Source: Flavobacteriales bacterium UBA6693
Lineage (GTDB): Bacteria > Bacteroidota > Bacteroidia > Flavobacteriales > Weeksellaceae
Direction: 5' to 3'
Assembly (NCBI GenBank): GCA_002454815.1
Contig: DKJL01000006.1
Location: 376,843-440,842, forward strand
DNA length: 64,000 nucleotides
In this document: positions 62,366-64,000 of the stretch, one piece after another
Layout of the letters: each line of letters starts with the position of its first letter
How positions within the stretch are numbered: position 1 is the first letter of the stretch
Notes under the pieces: model-generated
Seen by the model: only the letters and a program-made list of their open reading frames with translations
The model's database searches: none
Told to the model about the DNA's origin: nothing
Position numbers and translations under genes: made by a program

Positions 62366-63242
62366 TATACACTGAGGTTTTATATGCGAGAAGGGTATTT
62401 TTCATCAGCATCGCACGCGTCATCGGACCAACACCGCCGGGTACCGGTGTAATCCAGGCAGCTTTTTCTTTGCAGCTGGCAAAATCGACATCGCCTACCA
62501 AAGTGTATCCTTTAGGAGAGTCGTCTTCTACGCGTGTAATACCAACATCCACGATGATCGCACCGTCTTTTATCATGTTGGCTTTCAGGAAATTAGGATC
62601 ACCCAAAGCGGTGATCACGATATCGGCATTGCGCGTAAATTCTTCAATATGAGGTGTGTAAGAATGCGTGAGCGTTACCGTAGAGTTTCCAGGGAAGTCT
62701 TTGCGCCCCATCAGGATGCTCATGGGTTTTCCTACAATGCGGCTCCGCCCGATAATGACGCAGTGTTTTCCTTTGGTATCAATTTGATATCGTTCCAAAA
62801 GCGTGAGAATACCGAAAGGTGTGGCCGGTAAAAAAGTATCCATTTCCAGCGCCATCTTGCCAAAGTTTTCCGGGTGAAATCCGTCCACGTCTTTTCGTGG
62901 GTCGATCGCCATAATGATTTTTTCCTGATCGATCTGTTTTGGCAGAGGCAACTGAACGATAAAGCCGTCGACTTCTTTGGATTGATTCAGGTCCTTTATT
63001 TTTTCTAAAAGTTCAGACTCGGAAACCGTACTGGGAAACTCAACTAACGAGGAGCGGAAACCCACTTCTTCACAATCTTTTATTTTATTGTTAACGTAGG
63101 TCATGCTGGCGCCGTTTTTTCCGACCAATATCGCCACCAAGTGTGGTGCGCGACGGTTACCACTCACGATTTTTTCAACGTTTGCCCGAATTTCTTTCTT
63201 TATTTCTTTTGAGACTTTAAGTCCGTCTAATATTTCTGCCAT
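62358..63242 (-). CDS. folD: Methylenetetrahydrofolate dehydrogenase / cyclohydrolase
   Basis: FolD oxidises 5,10-methylene-THF to 5,10-methenyl-THF and hydrolyses it to 10-formyl-THF. The 294 residues have the conserved YVNNKIKDCEEVGF (catalytic Tyr and Lys), IGRSRIVGKPMSILM and TPVPGGVGPMTRAML. Length is typical. It is coupled by overlap to queE, another pteridine/purine-related gene, downstream of pgi. Confidence 0.97.
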   Translation of the reverse strand: MAEILDGLKVSKEIKKEIRANVEKIVSGNRRAPHLVAILVGKNGASMTYVNNKIKDCEEVGFRSSLVEFPSTVSESELLEKIKDLNQSKEVDGFIVQLPLPKQIDQEKIIMAIDPRKDVDGFHPENFGKMALEMDTFLPATPFGILTLLERYQIDTKGKHCVIIGRSRIVGKPMSILMGRKDFPGNSTVTLTHSYTPHIEEFTRNADIVITALGDPNFLKANMIKDGAIIVDVGITRVEDDSPKGYTLVGDVDFASCKEKAAWITPVPGGVGPMTRAMLMKNTLLAYKTSVYND

Positions 63243-63270
63243 TTTTACTTTTCTTTATATTTAAATTGAA

Positions 63271-64000
63271 TCAGCGTTTGTTTTTGTAGAATCTGATCAG
63301 CCCGTCGGTCGATGAATCGTGGGAACCACTTGTACTGTTTCCTTTCAGTTCCGGCAGGATTTTGCCGGCCAGCACTTTGCCGAGTTCTACACCAAATTGG
63401 TCGAAGCTGAAAATATTCCAGATGACGCCCTGAACGAAGATCTTATGTTCGTACAAAGCGATCAGTTGTCCCAGCGAGTACGGGGTGAGTTTTTCAAACA
63501 AAAAGGAATTGGTCGGAGTATTTCCCTGAAAGACTTTATAATTTACAAGTCGCTCAGTGGCGGCTTCGTCCAATCCCGTGGCCGATAATTCTGCCCGCAC
63601 TTCGTTCTGTGTTTTACCAAAAGCCAGCGCTTCGGTTTGTGCGAAAAAATTTGCCAAAAGTTTCGGCTGATGATCAGAAACTTTATTACAGGATTTCGTG
63701 TAGGCGATAAAATCTGCAGGAATCATTTCGGTACCCTGATGGATTAACTGATAGAAAGCATGCTGACCATTAGTGCCGGGTTCGCCCCAAATTACCGGTC
63801 CGGTTTCGTAGTCCACGAAGTCGCCATTGCGGTCAACACATTTGCCGTTGCTTTCCATATCACCTTGTTGGAGGTAGGCAGGAAAACGGTCCAGATACTG
63901 CGAATAGGGTAGAATGGCGTAGGTGCCGGCATCAAAAAAGTTGCGGTACCAAATACCTAAAAGTCCCATAATAACAGGAATATTTTCTGCAAAATCGGCG
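63271..64000 (-). CDS. pgi: Glucose-6-phosphate isomerase (3' part)
   Basis: Pgi interconverts glucose-6-phosphate and fructose-6-phosphate. The visible 242 residues are the C-terminal part; the reading frame is open through the window end. They include GTYAILPYSQYLDRFPAYLQ, the family signature blocks VIWGEPGTNGQHAFYQLIHQ and the C-terminal LFEHKIF-like YEHKIFVQGVIWNIFSFDQF. The remaining N-terminal half lies beyond 64000. Confidence 0.96.
   Translation of the reverse strand, partial: ADFAENIPVIMGLLGIWYRNFFDAGTYAILPYSQYLDRFPAYLQQGDMESNGKCVDRNGDFVDYETGPVIWGEPGTNGQHAFYQLIHQGTEMIPADFIAYTKSCNKVSDHQPKLLANFFAQTEALAFGKTQNEVRAELSATGLDEAATERLVNYKVFQGNTPTNSFLFEKLTPYSLGQLIALYEHKIFVQGVIWNIFSFDQFGVELGKVLAGKILPELKGNSTSGSHDSSTDGLIRFYKNKR

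Noticed and set aside
1..64000. CRISPR array, prophage or restriction-modification system
   Set aside because: No regular repeats with spacers and no cas, phage structural or methyltransferase genes were found on either strand.

Overview
The window looks like chromosome of a member of the Bacteroidota, class Flavobacteriia, probably near Chryseobacterium/Kaistella. The signs are GLPGLI and DUF4835 proteins, the Bacteroidota type of LptE and RNA polymerase omega, SusC-like signal peptides and lipoproteins, and promoters of the TTTG-N18-20-TAnnTTTG kind. There is no phage, transposase, integrase, conjugation gene or CRISPR array. Most of the window is dense housekeeping sequence. The lineage is inferred from gene families only.

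Layout. 0-5.7 kb: a DUF445 gene cut by the window edge, a lipoprotein MsrB, and a metal locus made of a TonB receptor with two N-terminal HMA domains, a Cys-rich small protein and a lipoprotein with a duplicated His/Cys motif; then an L,D-transpeptidase-like protein. 5.7-13.5 kb: a GLPGLI protein, the iscA-type gene with sufBCD, and methylmalonyl-CoA mutase. 13.5-20.1 kb: two small lipoproteins, prfA, a small His-tailed membrane protein, class I fumarase, a WYL-type regulator and class II fumarase. 20-35.7 kb: an ABC exporter pair, recN, a PorD-like protein, coaBC, RNA polymerase omega, bamD, a TetR regulator, tatD-tcdA-rnpA, then a sigma-54 activator/LptE/acidic protein operon and miaB. 35.7-36.45 kb is an AT-rich strip with the tails of two lost genes.

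36.4-47.8 kb: a TonB-CTD-like secreted protein, lysA and a DnaQ-type exonuclease fused to a degenerate GIY-YIG-like domain. These are followed by the most interesting stretch: a copper-type import locus (small CxGKC membrane protein, YtkA-like lipoprotein, OprC-like TonB receptor), then a persulfide-handling operon (CstB-like persulfide dioxygenase-rhodanese, rhodanese-cupin fusion, two small membrane proteins, another rhodanese, thioredoxin). 47-58 kb: nitrilase, an outer-membrane barrel, rseP, tRNA-Asn, pepT, HMG-CoA lyase, two OsmC paralogues, a SufT-type protein, an exonuclease/CsaA/cytochrome c cluster, meaB and an M48 protease. 58-64 kb, all on the minus strand: an outer-membrane barrel, mlaF, mlaE, a sugar-phosphate transferase, queE, folD and the 3' part of pgi.

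How it fits together. The two metal loci and the sulfur operon suggest that thiophilic-metal and sulfide/persulfide chemistry are major concerns of this cell, but nothing here proves which metal is carried. SufBCD and the SufT-type protein serve Fe-S assembly, and the class I fumarase, MiaB and QueE are local Fe-S clients. Methylmalonyl-CoA mutase and its chaperone MeaB are both present but 42 kb apart.
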